Shown piece by piece: positions 21,153-33,928 of a stretch of 64,000 bases of DNA. The translations under genes were made by a program, and so were the position numbers. Each line of letters begins with the position of its first letter. Position 1 is the first letter of the stretch. The stretch comes from Cryptomeria japonica. Lineage: Eukaryota > Streptophyta > Pinopsida > Cupressales > Cupressaceae. The notes under the pieces are model-generated. The model saw only the letters and a program-made list of their open reading frames with translations, had not been told where the DNA came from and did not search any database. The stretch spans positions 162,562,849 through 162,626,848 of the forward strand of contig NC_081413.1 of assembly GCF_030272615.1 (NCBI RefSeq). The letters run 5' to 3'.

Positions 21153-22080
21153 TCAGATTCTTACGTCTTGGGGAATGGCGGACCAGTAGCTGCACGAGTT
21201 GGAAATATCGAGAGGCAAGTACTTTTATATAGGGAATCCCTTCACTGGTCTGCTTCTGGGAAAGCAATTTTGCTCGTGACATTTTACAGTGATTGGACCC
21301 CACAAAACAATGTTGTACAAAATTAGTTGACGTCAAAGTTGTCCTTTGAGATGAGTGCAGAGGCTGCCTTGGATATTTTGACTTCTTTCTTGGATTATCT
21401 ATCCAATGTGGAGATTTAGCAAAGTCCTCAACAATTCATTATCTGCCCAATGCGGAGATTAACAGAGCCCTGAACAATTCATGAATCATATCTGATTTTA
21501 TTGATTTTGACTGTGTTTCTCATCCTTCTATATGCCCTTTGTCGTATTTATCATGCAGGTTACCAGTCAAATCTGTTTTTCTTACAGGTTGTGATTATAT
21601 AGATGTTGACATTCTTGTGTTTATATAATTGATTATAATAAGATGAGTAAGCATTCATTTAAATTATTATTTTTTTTATATAATGCATTACAATAAGATG
21701 AATAAGGATATATTTACTTCAGATGCCTTTTTGAGCAAGGCAACCAACCACTTGCATATTTAGATCCATCAATCTCACATTTATATTTATTTTCTATTGA
21801 CTCTTGAAAACTTTTACATAAATATCACACAATTTTCTATTCTAAATAGAAAGACACTACCAAAAGCATTCAAATATATTTGAAAACCATCAATTTTTTT
21901 CATTTTTACTTTTCATTAGAGAGCTCTAGCTATTTTAGGAACTAAAGGGTTTGGCTTTGGTATGGCATAAGGATTTACTATTTGGTTTTTTCCTTTTCCT
22001 TGTTAGATCACCTTAGCATGATATTCTAGGGCTTCTTGTATTAATTTTGTCATTAGTCAAATTTTGGATGGATTAAATAT
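21153..22080 (-). repeat. Segmental duplication block R3, inverted copy
   Basis: The reverse complement matches 39105-40090 and in part 27585-28660 and 43690-43910. Landmarks as read on the plus strand of the other copies are GGCAGATAATGAAGTCAAAA, GCATATAGAA, CAGTCAAAATAAATTAAATG and TTGATGGTTTTCAAATATAT. Non-coding. Confidence 0.85.
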
Positions 22081-22751
22081 GTTGTTATAGCTATTTTTGC
22101 GAGTGTGGTTGTGAAGAGTAAAAATCATGCCACTAAAAAGTATAAAAGATTTTCTTTTCAAATTGTACAATAAAATAATGATAATGAAACTTTATTGATA
22201 TTTTAGACCATTTCTATCAATGCTATTAAAAATTCATCTTAATTACATATATTATGATAATTGTGTCTCCCCATAACAATCTCTTAATACAGGCTAAACA
22301 TTTTTAACTCATATAAACTAATTCCAATGCATTCCCCTAACAAGGACTGCCCGGGTTTTATGCTACATCACTGTAATGTCCGACGTGGAATGCATATGAC
22401 GGGAAAGCACAGACGACAATGGAGCCATTAACACAAATTAATCAGCCATTCTCTATTTACGAATCCATCCTTGCTAATCATATACACATCCCGTTGTTTT
22501 TACACTCTTCTTTACTGGAAAGGGAAACATCAAAATTGTACCATTCATTTGATACAGTTTCCCATAAACGTTGATACTATTGTCAAAAATGATAAAAATA
22601 CGGTCATAAGGCCACCAAATTTAAGCCCAGCTTCGGATCCCTTCGCATAATCCGCAACGCATCCAGCTCCACAGTTGTTGGAATCAGGGGCCAAATTTAC
22701 TGAATTCTGTTCAGTATAGAGACTTTTGTAGTCGGAACTTACCATTTCGTT

Positions 22752-23618
22752 TCAACGGACTACTGTTTTTGTGCAGTTAATGTTAGAACTGACAGAAAAC
22801 TTACAATTGTTTAATAAGGTAAATATCCTCAAGCCCTTGGTTCGGGGAGCCTCAATGGCCCGCTTATTCTCCTTCACGGACTTTGATTTCTGCCGGAAAG
22901 TCGCCTCATTTTTCATCAGAGTTGGCCCCTCTTCGTAATAGCTGGAAACCGAACGCTTAAGAACAGAGTGATCCAAGCTACTGTCATTGCGCTTACATTG
23001 CCTCAGACGCATTTCTTCCACCTCCATTCTACTTGGAGCTTTAATAACCCCAAAACTTAAAAACTGAAGCCATTTTGGAGAGCTTTTACTGCGCGAACCA
23101 GATGAGAATGCGCTCCAATTTGCTATACCTTTTGTTTTATTGCTCACCACGGTTGAATTTGCAGCCCTCAAAGCCTTGTGCGAGGCTGAGTAATTGAGGC
23201 TTCTCTGTGAAGCTTGAGAGCTGGTCCAGAAGCTTGAATTTGATTCCAGCGATTCAGATCTCCACGCTTGAAGGTCTTCCTTTAAAAGGCCCTCGATTTG
23301 CTTGAAAGAATTCGAATCGCTGTTAGGCAAATCTGCAGCGCCTTCAGTGAGAGGAAGGAGGCGGCCTTTGTGGAACAGATCGTCGGTAGAAGAGGCACAA
23401 TTTGGCATGGAAGTGGTGCTCCCGAGGACCAAATCGAAGAGGAATTCGTGGTGATCTGAAGAATCAGCGTTCGAAACCCTCTGCTTGCTTGCCGTACCAG
23501 CGCTGTCGTAAAGGATCATGTCACAAAACGACAGTCTCTCCTCGGCATCCGATTCCGCCATTGAATCTGCATAAAGATCTTGGACACCGCAAATTCTTTC
23601 TTCATACTGAAAATCCAT
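22752..23618 (-). CDS. Gene A: MAKR/BKI1-like plant protein, 288 aa
   Basis: A single-exon frame starts at the ATG at 23618, the position also conserved in gene B. The N-terminal half is acidic. Landmarks are HHEFLFDL (56-63), DDLFHKGRLLPL (79-90), a Ser-rich stretch (127-160), SPKWLQFLSFG (180-190), MRLRQCKR (203-210), LKRSVSSYYEE (220-230) and KSKSVKENK (244-252). The EF-F, DDLF-KG-LLPL and basic/Ser C-terminal layout is that of plant membrane-associated kinase regulators and related proteins, which bind receptor kinases at the plasma membrane. The assignment is inference from motifs; another uncharacterised plant family with the SPKW motif is the alternative. A TATA box lies 115 bp upstream. 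Right after the stop, AAATG/GTAAGT looks like a splice donor, so a 3'-UTR intron is possible. No signal peptide or membrane span is seen. Confidence 0.65.
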   Translation of the reverse strand: MDFQYEERICGVQDLYADSMAESDAEERLSFCDMILYDSAGTASKQRVSNADSSDHHEFLFDLVLGSTTSMPNCASSTDDLFHKGRLLPLTEGAADLPNSDSNSFKQIEGLLKEDLQAWRSESLESNSSFWTSSQASQRSLNYSASHKALRAANSTVVSNKTKGIANWSAFSSGSRSKSSPKWLQFLSFGVIKAPSRMEVEEMRLRQCKRNDSSLDHSVLKRSVSSYYEEGPTLMKNEATFRQKSKSVKENKRAIEAPRTKGLRIFTLLNNCKFSVSSNINCTKTVVR

Positions 23619-23732
23619 CTTTTTCTCTCTTTATGCGCCGATTTCTCAAACTACGAAAGAGATGTAAAGTAATGGAGAACAGTAACTTGTTGAATGGATC
23701 TCTGGAATCCTTAGAAAAACAGTGATTGTATT

Positions 23733-23741
23733 CTATTTATA
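23733..23741 (-). promoter_or_regulatory. TATA box of gene A
   Basis: TATAAATAG on the minus strand is followed by AATACAATCACTG. The same string precedes gene B at the same distance. It predicts a 5' leader of roughly 85-90 bases before the ATG at 23618. Confidence 0.65.
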
Positions 23742-24824
23742 GAATTTGGAAGCTACAGAAAATTTACAATTTTATATATGATTTGGTGAGAATATTCAAA
23801 CCGCTGCTAATACCCTGCGTTTGATTTTAAATATTTTTTAAATGAACGCATCAATGGTGTGGAGCCACGATCTGATCTTGCAGAAGATTTGTATGTGTTT
23901 GAAATAGTAGAGGTCAGAAAGAAGTGCGAAAATCAGAGGCAGCTTCCAATTGAGACCCAAGGCTTTAGACAAAAAAAAAATCTTCATTTTGGAAAATGGT
24001 AGGTATGTACTTGCTGAGTTTCTAGAGAAACAAGACCGGGCCTCAGACACCATGGAACTGGTGACCAGTTTTGACCGAATCTACACACGTAAACGAGATT
24101 TATTTGTACACTAAACTTCTTCTAGAATAATTTCCGTCTGTTTTTAATTATATTAGGGTAAATTGGAAACCTTGAACTCTTTCTTTTCATTTTAATAAAA
24201 TTGTATAGGCGGTATGATATTTTTAAAAGGTAGCACATTATTTAAGTTTTAGTTGATTTTACAGGATTTAAATTATTTATAAGTTCAGTTTATTTGTTAT
24301 TCGGATTGTAATTTTTATTAGAATTGGTTTAGTTTAGTTTTATAATTTCTAAAAACCTATAATTTTAAAAATTTAAATTTAAATTGATAGTTAATATATA
24401 TTTTTTGATTTAATATTATGTGTTGAGTTAAAGTGAAATAACATTTCATTTGTCATTTGTATAGTTGTTTTGATAAACATATTATAGTTTATTTTTTATA
24501 AATTTAGAAAATAAGAATATACATTTAGAACTTTAGTCTTAAACAAATATTTAAAGAGAAAAATTGGTACATCCATATCATACGTATTTTGTTTGCTTCA
24601 ACATATAGATATTTGTGCAGGAATACTTGTTGTATTTGATTTTTATTCCGAGTCATTAAATGTAATTTAGAGGTTTGACGAAATGATAATTAATTATTTT
24701 TTAGTAAACTTTCACAACAATTTCCCTAGACATTACAGCTATAATAGGTTTAATAGGCCTAGAAAAATAAGATATAAATGGTAGAAAATAGTGGAATTTT
24801 TAAAGTACATACACCTTCTTCAAG

Positions 24825-25745
24825 CTTATGCACCATGTTCATATTTGTAATTGCATAGAGCAATTTTCTACTTGTGACAATGATGGGAGTAACGTAAATT
24901 GATAGGTAGTCAACTTAAAAATTTAAAATTAATTAATAAATTTAAAATTATATAGCTCATTTGATGTACACAAGATGATTAATTTGTTAAAAGACATGGA
25001 TAGTGGTCATAACTTTAAATCTAGCTTTGACCACTAGATGAGAAAGGTAGCCCATGTGGACATGTTACAGAGGCTTGATAATAATGGTCTTGGAAATGGA
25101 ATCTCCACCAATGTCAATTACTATATAGCTATATATAATATTATATAATATTAATAAAATGATCTAATTAAAAAGTCAATTAAATTAAAAAAATTATAGG
25201 TTCTAATGTTTCCCAAAACTTATTTTACATATGTTTACTCTAGTGCCCATCTTATTTAGCTAAAGCTCATGGTTCTTAGTTGTAAGTAAATACAAAAGAA
25301 TGCCTGTTTATAGAAGAATGTAAAAATAACTCCAATACTAGTGTTAGGGTTGACAACTTGGATGTAGTTCATCATAAAAGGATATCCTTTAAATGGTTCC
25401 ATGACCCAAGAAAACAATCCCTCCTAGCTATTATCTAATCACCTTACATAGGAATACTTCTTTGGTGCCCCCACACTAGTAATTTAAATGGCTCTATAGC
25501 CCATAAGGATGAGAGTGATTCCTATGTAGGCAATCTGAAGGTTTTTTATCAATAAAAATATGTATTGATGGATTTCACAAAGTATTGAAGCTAATTACAT
25601 TCTTATAGAAAAACAAAATTCATTCCTTTGGGCATTGCAACTTCCCTTAAATTGATCCCATATTTTTATTCAAAATTGATTCAAAGAATTTTTTTTTTAC
25701 CAATGTGACTTTTGTGGTGCCACAACATACATGAATTATCAAAAT
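24825..25745 (+). repeat. Segmental duplication block R1, copy 2
   Basis: Matches 14518-15620 and 36960-37890 along its length in the same orientation. It lies upstream of gene A as its counterpart lies upstream of gene B. Non-coding. Confidence 0.85.
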
Positions 25746-25940
25746 TTCTAGTTACATTGACAAACTTACAAAGTATTAGCTTCAGGCTTTAGTAGAGTCC
25801 CAAATTGAGATCCCTTCACTAACAAAAAAAAATTCCTCTTGCCACCTACAATAATTTGTATAAAAAGTAACATGCAATCAAGAAACATTTCTCTTAGACA
25901 AAAAAAGAGTTTTTTAAAGGTTTGGAATATTTAAAATATT

Positions 25941-26383
25941 AGTTATCTATTTTTCACTCTTCTGACTAAAACATATATGTTTACCTTCCCTTTGTTAACA
26001 ATCCAATGCAAATCACTTTTACCAAGGAACACCTAGATATTTTCATATACTGTATAAGATGAGAACCACTACTTTTGAGGATTCATGTGGTATGAGGAAA
26101 CTAAACTAATAAAAAAGATGCATAACTAATCAAGTTAGTAGAAATAATCAATTCAACACTAGTTATCTATTTTTCACTCTTCTATGACTAAAACATATTT
26201 TTACCCTCCCTTTGATAACAATCCAATGCAAATCATTTTTACCAAGGAACACCTAAGTATTTTCATATACTTTATAAGATGAGAACCACTACTTTTGAGG
26301 ATTCATGTGGTATGAGGCAACTAAACTAATAAACAAGATGCATAACTAATCAAGTTAGTATAAATAATCAACTCAACACTAGA
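25941..26383. repeat. Tandem duplication of 220 bp
   Basis: AGTTATCTATTTTTCACTC begins at 25941 and again at 26161. The two units are about 95 percent alike by eye and share GGATTCATGTGGTATGAGG. The 37.9-38.1 kb counterpart shows no such pair, so the event followed the segmental duplication or was lost there. Confidence 0.9.
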
Positions 26384-26604
26384 ATTGTCAGCAAAGGATT
26401 TCTATGTGGAGGAATCATTGAAGTTATTACTTAAATTATATTCCTTCACAGAGTGGCCCCACTTTATTCAATTCAATTCTTAACTCTACTCTTCCTAGAT
26501 GTTCTGGGTGATCCTATTGATTCATATCTACACTTAAATTTCATCCTTTATATAATTAAACTATATTTATTCATAGATCTTACTTGAACATGCAAGTTGT
26601 CTTT

Positions 26605-26940
26605 TTAATATTTATCCATGGAATATATCTTCATAATTTCACTAATAAAATTTGCAAGAAGGACATCCATTTTGGGATATATTGCTATTACTATTAGTAA
26701 CAATATGAATTTTCCATTATTTGAGCAAAGAATAAAGTGGTAAAATATAGTTATTGTACTCATCAATTTTAGTGAACCTAGATGACACAAAATAAAATTA
26801 AAATTATTAAGATACTCAACAAAAGATTTCCCTCTTTCATTTTCAAAGAATATAATTTTTTTTTGTAAGTACAATTTATTTGTTAGTCTCTTTATTAAAG
26901 GTTTCTCCATGCTTCTTGACCAATTTTATCTAATGTTCAA
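26605..26940 (-). mobile_element. Ty1/copia gag remnant
   Basis: The minus-strand frame reads LTNKLYLQKKIIFFENER, then GKSFVEYLNNFNFILCHLGS, and later ILCSNNG. This follows the copia gag (UBN2-type) pattern in which a short-loop Leu-Tyr stretch precedes an EYLN-F motif and an L--LP segment. A diverged second copy of the surrounding DNA lies at 37965-38120. There are no LTRs in view; it is an old fragment carried by the segmental duplication. Confidence 0.5.
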
Positions 26941-27584
26941 TCTAGGCATATCTACAATTTCTCCTTCCTTTCCAACTTCTCTCCATCGATATCTCTCCTT
27001 TGAGAGATATTTCATTTTTGACTTCCACAAATTGTATCTAAACTCATTAAATTTATCAATCTTTTGATCTAGGAAGTGTTATTGATGGCTCCAATGACAC
27101 ATAAATATGCAAAAGCATGACATAAAGTGCTCCACTATAGAAAAAAAAAACCATAACGATTCCATAAAGGACATCCCTCTCTAATCAAAATTGAAACTTT
27201 GATGGCAAATATTGATAAGTACAATAAACGACTAAATTGCAAGTTTATTTTTAAAGTGAATAAATATTCAGTTCATATCAATTAAATAAGAATATTCTTT
27301 TCTAATTGAAAGGCTTAAAGCACCTATAATTTTATTGATATGGTAAAAAAATTTATATAGAGTAGATGATATGAAAAAATTGAAAAAACAACAAAATTCA
27401 ACAAATCAAATACTAGGATAAGTGAAGGCTAAAAATGAAATGAAAAGTAGGGAGGTTTATACCAAGGAGTTGTTGTTTGAGGTAGATTGGCCTCTAAGAG
27501 CATGCATGGTAAGAGATGGAGGATAAATTTTAGTGACATGGATGGATGCAAAGTTTGTGGGGGAACATGGTGCACTTGAGGAAA

Positions 27585-28660
27585 ATTGATGGTTTTCAAA
27601 TATATTTGAATGTTTTTGGTAGAGTCTTCCTTTTTGGAATGGAAAATTATGTGAACTTTTATATTAAAGTTTTCAATAATCAATGAAAAACAAGTATAAA
27701 TGTGAGATTGAAAGATATGTTCAATCTCAACAATATTTTAGATTATATTTGTAAATATTATAGTTTTTTCGTAGGTTTACTTTTGCATATGACATGCTTT
27801 ATAAGAGATCCCTATGTATGTGGTTGCATTGGTCAAGGATGACTTCTAAATCAAATCTATGCTTTATCATCTTATTGTGATCCATTATATAAAATGACTT
27901 TTGATTTAGATGTATACTTACTTATCTTATTATAATCAATTATATAAATAAGAGATGCCAACATCTATATAATTACATCCTATAAGAAAAGTTTACAAAT
28001 TTATTCTATACAAATAACAACGTAATATATTATTACTCTTTAACTAGTAACCTGGCTCCAAAACGACTAACTAACCTTCGTGTTATACACTTTTTCCGAA
28101 AAATGAAAACTAGTCTTGCTGAGAATGACCAAGATCTGTAATTTTCAACTAACCTTTTTGTTATGCAGAAATCGTGACTTTTTGGAGCCAGTTTAGTCGC
28201 AACCTAATAAATAGGATAAAGGGCATATAGAATTAGGAGAAACACAGTCAAAATAAATTAAATGAGATAAGATTCATGAATTTTTTAGGACTCTGCTAAA
28301 TCTTTACATTGGGCAGATAATGAAGTCAAAACATCCAAGGAAGCCTCTGCACTCATCTCAACAGACAACTTTGACATCGATTTTTCTACTCTCGGATCCT
28401 TCCTTTTCCGATGACGAGGAAGCATTAATTTTGTACAACATTGTTTTGTGGGGTCCAATCACATTAAAATGTCACGAGCAAAATTTCTTTCCTAGAAGAA
28501 AAGTAGAGAAGGGATTCCACATATAAAAGTAATTGCAACATTTAATATAGTTTGGAAACTAACAATTCTATTAAAGGATTACTAGTAGGACCAATCTTGT
28601 AGAATGTAAAGGTCTAATCTTGTGTCTCTTTTGTCCGGATCTTTCTAATTCAAGGTCCAA
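27585..28660 (+). repeat. Segmental duplication block R3, copy 2
   Basis: Matches 39285-40090 in the same orientation and 21153-21960 as complement. Relative to them it carries an extra stretch at about 28046-28200 that includes CTAGTCTTGCTGAGAATGAC. Non-coding. Confidence 0.85.
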
Positions 28661-28899
28661 CATTCCTTAAGATGTAAAGTGTTTGTGAAGGACGTGACCA
28701 AACTGGTTCTAAAAAAGTGTGTGTTATTGAATTTTTTGAAAAATCAAAGCCACATCTTGTTCTACCGATCACGATCAAGAATCTATAATTTTTGACTAAC
28801 ACAAAGATTATGTGGAGATCGTGCACTAACACACACTTTTTGGAGCTAGTTTAGCCATGGTCATCTTAGAAGCATGTTAAATCAAATTAGTTAATGAGG

Positions 28900-29760
28900 G
28901 AATGGGAGAGACATCTCTCATTGTAATTAACTTTTCTAGAGATGCTTCTTAGTCTCTTGTGAGCTGAGTTTAATTGAGGTGTAAATTTACTGTAATTCTT
29001 TGTGAGTCATATGTTTTATTATTATTATTTTATTATGTTATTATTTAATAGATGAAATTTATTGGATGTTGAGTTACAATTGTTTTCATGTATTTGAAAT
29101 GTGGGAGTATGGATGAAGTGTGTGAATTATTTGATATAATGTCTATTAATGTTTCGTAATTGATGGTTGGGAAAGAGTGGATCAAATAACTTCTATGAAC
29201 AAAAGAAAATTAAAATTATAAGGCTTTGACTTTCAAACAATTACAAATCTATGACTTCGATACTATGTTGAAGTTTCAACTTCTTTTGAACTAGTCATAG
29301 AGCTGAATTTTTTGGAAAATGATTAGGTAATTATTTAATAATACACCAATATATTAAAATTTAATATGGATCTACAAAATATTTTTGTATTAATTAGGGT
29401 ATGGCAATTAAATAGTCTTATTAAGAAATAATAGCTAAAATTTCAAGAAGACCCTGAGTCTCACTATTTCTAACTAACTAACTAATCCTAATCTAATGAC
29501 TAATAATCGAAATAGTTGAGACTAGCAACGCACAAATTCTTAGAAAGATAACAATTCCGTAATAGATACATATAATATTACTTTTATTATAAATAACATG
29601 AGAAATTGTTCATTGGAGTTTTTCCATAGTTTCACACTCTAAACTTCATCAAATCTACACTTTTGTTTAGAATTCCATTTTCTTATAGATGTTCCCTCAA
29701 TTATGCACAATGATGTAAGATCATACAATTATTATATAATTATACTTTCTCAAAATATAA
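28900..29760 (+). repeat. Segmental duplication block R4, copy 1
   Basis: Matches 41371-41900 and 44180-44800. Shared landmarks are TATGTTGAAGTTTCAACTTC, TTAAGAAATAATAGCTAAAA and AACTAATCCTAATCTAATGA. At 29255-29265 it shows the unoccupied form of the site that holds a hAT element at 40111-41378. Non-coding. Confidence 0.8.
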
Positions 29761-30078
29761 AATAAAGAGTTCCATTTCATAATATCATTTCATAATATAT
29801 TTTATGTTAATATTATGATATGACAATTATTTGTACTCATAAATTCAATAAAAAATTGACATGACATTATTGATTTAAAATATAAATATTAAATAAAATT
29901 ACAAATAATATTTTAAATGATAAAAAATAAATATAATTTTTTTTATTTTTTTAACATTTTCACATCTAAAACATTTTCCCAAAATACCACAGTCACGCGT
30001 TGAGCTTTGACATACGTACATATTTAAGTAATTAATTATATACAAATCTTCTGGAACAAGCGACATGTGACCTGCTTA

Positions 30079-30090
30079 TTTATATAAAAA
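30079..30090 (+). promoter_or_regulatory. TATA box of paralogue E
   Basis: TTTATATAAAAATCTTGTTG, the same as upstream of C (complement) and D. It is about 50 bp upstream of the ATG at 30130. Confidence 0.55.
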
Positions 30091-30129
30091 TCTTGTTGCA
30101 ATTTTCTTCAGTCACTTTGGTCTTTAAAA

Positions 30130-30369
30130 ATGATAGGAGAAATCTTATCCCAAGATGTTGGTCGAAGTTTTGCTGGGTCAGTCAATTCTTATGCCATGAA
30201 AGCACATAACATTATAAATACACATACTCAAATAAAAGTCGGCGAACGGAAATTTGTGGGCGAAGGGCACGGTCACATACAGGACGATGCTGGCAATTTT
30301 AAAGTCATTGAACAGATGCAAGATTCTGTGAAAACTTGCTTGCTTGAAGATAGAAAAAGTGGAACTTGA
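30130..30369 (+). pseudogene. Paralogue E: short relic of the C/D gene family
   Basis: A 79-codon frame begins MIGEILSQDVGRSF and aligns at DNA level with 46872-47375 of paralogue D, but a large internal part is missing. After KVGERKFVGEG the DNA matches the KSVKGNLWAK region of D read in another frame; the frame then returns at DSVKTCLLEDRK (D: DSLKNCLIEDRK). It lacks the 44-bp duplication seen upstream of C and D, so it keeps the older arrangement in which the upstream ATG is in frame with NSYAMK. Protein function is unlikely. Confidence 0.6.
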
Positions 30370-30738
30370 GTGGCACCTATTTAACCTAAAGCTAACTTAA
30401 TTAGTACTTTCAACTCTTAACCTAATATTAATCTTCAATTTAAAAATAAAACTAACTCTAAATTCATACTTCTAAATTTAATTTTAATCATAATCTTAAT
30501 TTTTAATTTAACCTTTAAACAACATTAACATTATTTGTAATTTCAATAGTGACATTAATTATAATTATTTATTTAACCTTAAACCCAACACTAAAGCTAA
30601 CACTAACTGTAAGTGTAACCTTAATCCTAACAGCGTACAATAATTGTAAATTATAATGTTCCTTATTGGGACTTAACCTAATGTGCCATAAATAAACATG
30701 TAAACCAATATCATACAAATAGAATTCTAGTTCATTAT

Positions 30739-32640
30739 TGTAACATCCAAGATGTACATGTAGCGTCGTAAATTGTACGCACTTGCTAGGGTGGTACAAT
30801 TTCACACCTAGTTTAGCACCCGCCTTGGCGCATTTTGCATTTTGCATTGCATTTCCCCTTTAGCACTTAATTAATTAAATTAATTAGGTCTAAGGTCCTA
30901 TTTCATCATCTTCCACATTATAAAGTTGGGCCCTTTCATTAAAGTGTGCCCCTTTCATTTTATTCTTCCAATACATCATTTAATCAAAAACCCTAATTAG
31001 GTCCTATTTTGAATTTGGGGGCTTGATTTCGGGGGTCAAAACATCTCGAAATCACCTGTAACTTTGGGATTCGCTCTAAAATCATCATATCCGGCGGCCT
31101 TGAAAATTTGGTGAAAAGTTGTCGGGACCATGGCGCCCGACATGCACATGGTCCCGGACATTTTTCCTGAAATTTTAGGAGTGCGATCCAATCATAAAAT
31201 AAAGCTTAACCCCAAGAAATTGGTGGGAGATTCAATCTCTAGGTCGGCCTAAAGTTGAAATTAAGACCTAGGGTTTCATATATAAGAGCTCTTTTTCTTC
31301 ATTTGAAAGGATCCAAAATTTTGGTTTCAAGGACCTTCTATGCAGCGAAAGAGCAGATCTTTGAAGACTTCAACAACATTCAACATCCATCCATCAAGCA
31401 TTCATCAATTTCATTCATTTAGGGCTTTGAAGGCATTGAAGAGCAATAAGGGATCACCGACTGAAGATTGGCTTGTACCCCTCCCTTGGGGTTGGCTATG
31501 ATTTCATGTTGTTTTCATGTCTTTGCATAAGCTTCATTATATCATTTGTATTCATGCTTTAGATCACTTTGCATCTTGATTTGGAGCATTTACATTATCA
31601 TTTACAAGCAATTAGGGTTTACTTTCTAGGTTGCTCTAGTTTGCTTACTTGCATTTTAGGATCTTGCACACACACAAGGTCTGCACACACATTACTTTTA
31701 CAATACAACTGGGCTATTCGTGGAGGTGGAAATCACCAAAGCGGGGGTTTGACTAAGGCAAAAGCCTCTATAGCCGCCCACCACACCTTTTCAGATATAA
31801 GTGCAGGTTTCGGAATTCGGACGACGCCGCAAGTTGCAGATCCAGAAGAAGCAGACCGAGACGGAACAACACACCAAGTTTAAGAGAAAAAGACCAGGAC
31901 AGGGGTGTGGGGCGCCCTGGTCCCTGGGACAGGGGCGCTGGGCGCCCTGGTCCTCCTGACAGACAGCAGTTTTCAGCATTTTTGACAGCTTTCTAGGTTG
32001 CAAAACAACAGTTTCCAGAGCAGTTTCAGGGGTAGAATTAGGACAGTGGCGCCCACGCCCCCGTCCCGAACATTTTCACTCAGATTTTGACTCCGGGTAC
32101 GCATTTTCATTCTTGTCTTATTCTTATGTTTATAGCTTTCCATAGTTTAAGTTCAATTCTGCAATCTTGTTATTAGTTCATACTTGCACTTTGGGGTTGG
32201 GAATTGAACTTGCATCATTTTATCTTTCAATTACAACAAAGGAATAGAAATCCTAATAGGTAGCCCGTGGCTCTCTCTTCCACAAAAAGAAGTAGCCAAT
32301 TGTGTGATAGCTCTAGGCTCTTTCGTATTCCACAAGTGTGTGATTGAAAGTGAGATTAGGGCATGTTTGCTTAGTGTCACTTTTTCCCCCACACAGTACA
32401 TATGAAATTCCCTTTGAAGTTCTATCCAAACAACTCATCATTATTAGGGAGCGTTGGTTGGTAGACCATACAAGGCACCTTGAGCCGTTCAACCCAATTC
32501 AAAAGCATGAAATGACAACCTCCATTTTTGCCTCCCAACCCCACTTGAGGTGTCTCTACCAGCATGGCTTCCTGGCTACTTGCAATCCTTCATATATGTC
32601 TCCCCTCCAAAATGAGATAGCCCAATGAATATGAAATCCT
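30739..32640 (+). mobile_element. LTR-like segment, GC-richer, end unresolved
   Basis: It starts TGTAACATCCAAGATG, as many plant LTRs do. It contains a TATA box (TATATAAGAGC at 31279) followed by a leader-like C/T stretch, and GC-rich repeated strings (GGGCGCCCTGGTCC at about 31908 and 31939). The composition differs sharply from its flanks. I found no primer-binding site, coding domain or matching second LTR, so the right limit is a guess. Open frames inside have no recognisable domain. Confidence 0.35.
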
Positions 32641-33189
32641 TAAGGGAATTCTCATATGTATTACATATATATAGGTAGAGATATGACAAAGATATTAATA
32701 TTGACATACAATCAACAAAAAGATTATATTGAACATTTAATAATACATAATTATTAGGCCATATACATATATACACATATCATACCCAACATGTGGGTTG
32801 CTAACATAGTATGTTGCAGTCTGAACCAGTAGTCTTAATCTATTGAGTGCTAAATACTTTCTAATCTCTTTTTGATAGATGCTCGGCATTCAAAAAAAAA
32901 TCTTGTTATTCCATGATTTCTTTCAATCGGGGTCTACCTTATATATCCTCAAGAGAGGACGAAGAGTCACCCTTTTACCAAGAGTGCCACCCCTTTTGAA
33001 ATGATATATCTCTACTTACGTAATTGCTGTTATGATCGCACCCTCTCACTTAACCAATGTCTCCTTAATCTTATTTCCACTAATAATTAGTTTACTAACT
33101 ATGGTGATTACGTGAACCTTTGATTACTTATTGTTGCAATGACGAGATCCTTTAATTACTTATCATTGCTTCTGTCTAAATGGGTCTGC
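32641..33189. other. AT-rich sequence, no gene seen
   Basis: Nothing beyond AT-rich text and short TATATA runs is recognised here. Confidence 0.4.
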
Positions 33190-33388
33190 CTTAAACCACA
33201 CACTAAGCAACATATTAAGCCTAGAGAATGTTAGTCAACTCCGAGTATTTAACACTTTTAAGCCTAGAAGTGTATTCTTAGTGGACCACACACCTTAAGC
33301 AACATATTAAACCTAGAAAATATCAGTCAACTCTAAGTGTTTAACAATTTTAAACCTAAAAGTGTAAGCTTAATGTATATAATTTAAG
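33190..33388 (+). mobile_element. MITE-like repeat, copy 2 (about 200 bp)
   Basis: The complement of 18027-18228: CTTAAACCACACACTAAGC at the left, ATATAATTTAAG at the right, and two internal units containing TAAGCCTAGA and GTCAACTC. Target-site duplication not recognised. Confidence 0.65.
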
Positions 33389-33857
33389 CCATTCCGTCTA
33401 AATATTATGACCACACGATAGTTAAAGTTCATTGTAAATCACTGATCATGACACCATTCTCACATATTACCTTTTTAGAGCGAATCACTGCCATTATAAT
33501 TAAGTCTTTGAGTTTGCTTGTTTTTCTTAACCTCTTTATAAACATATTGACCATCTTTGTATAGTCGGTTATTATATCTTACATAGAATCAGTTATCTTA
33601 ATAAAATGAATATTGGCTATGTGACACATCACATTAATCGTTGCTTAAGGTTGTTGTTCGATTGGTGATGAAATTGCTCTTTTGTTTATACTAACTGTTA
33701 TCACTGCTTCATGAGATATTTTTGCTAATCTTTCATCATTAACCAGTTCGTTACTTGCCACCTTGTAACATAAAAATCTGTTGCCTTAATGAACATTGGT
33801 TCGTTGCTCCTTAATTAATTAATATATATATATATACATATATATACATATATATAC

Positions 33858-33928
<71 letters not shown>

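Larger units (their letters stand above)
22420..25745 (-). repeat. Duplicated gene segment carrying gene A
   Basis: The segment from TTTACGAATCCATCCTTGCT through gene A, its promoter and the R1 block (from 24825) matches 34540-37890, which carries gene B. The order and orientation are the same. Divergence is mostly substitutions and small indels, so the two genes arose by duplication of at least 3.3 kb. Confidence 0.9.

Noticed and set aside
22545-22745. A 66-codon minus-strand frame just downstream of gene A
   Set aside because: The counterpart below gene B has a different frame, start and end; only DNA similarity is shared, so it is 3' flank or 3' UTR.
23402-23725. Plus-strand frame of 107 codons
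   Set aside because: Opposite-strand shadow of gene A and its leader.
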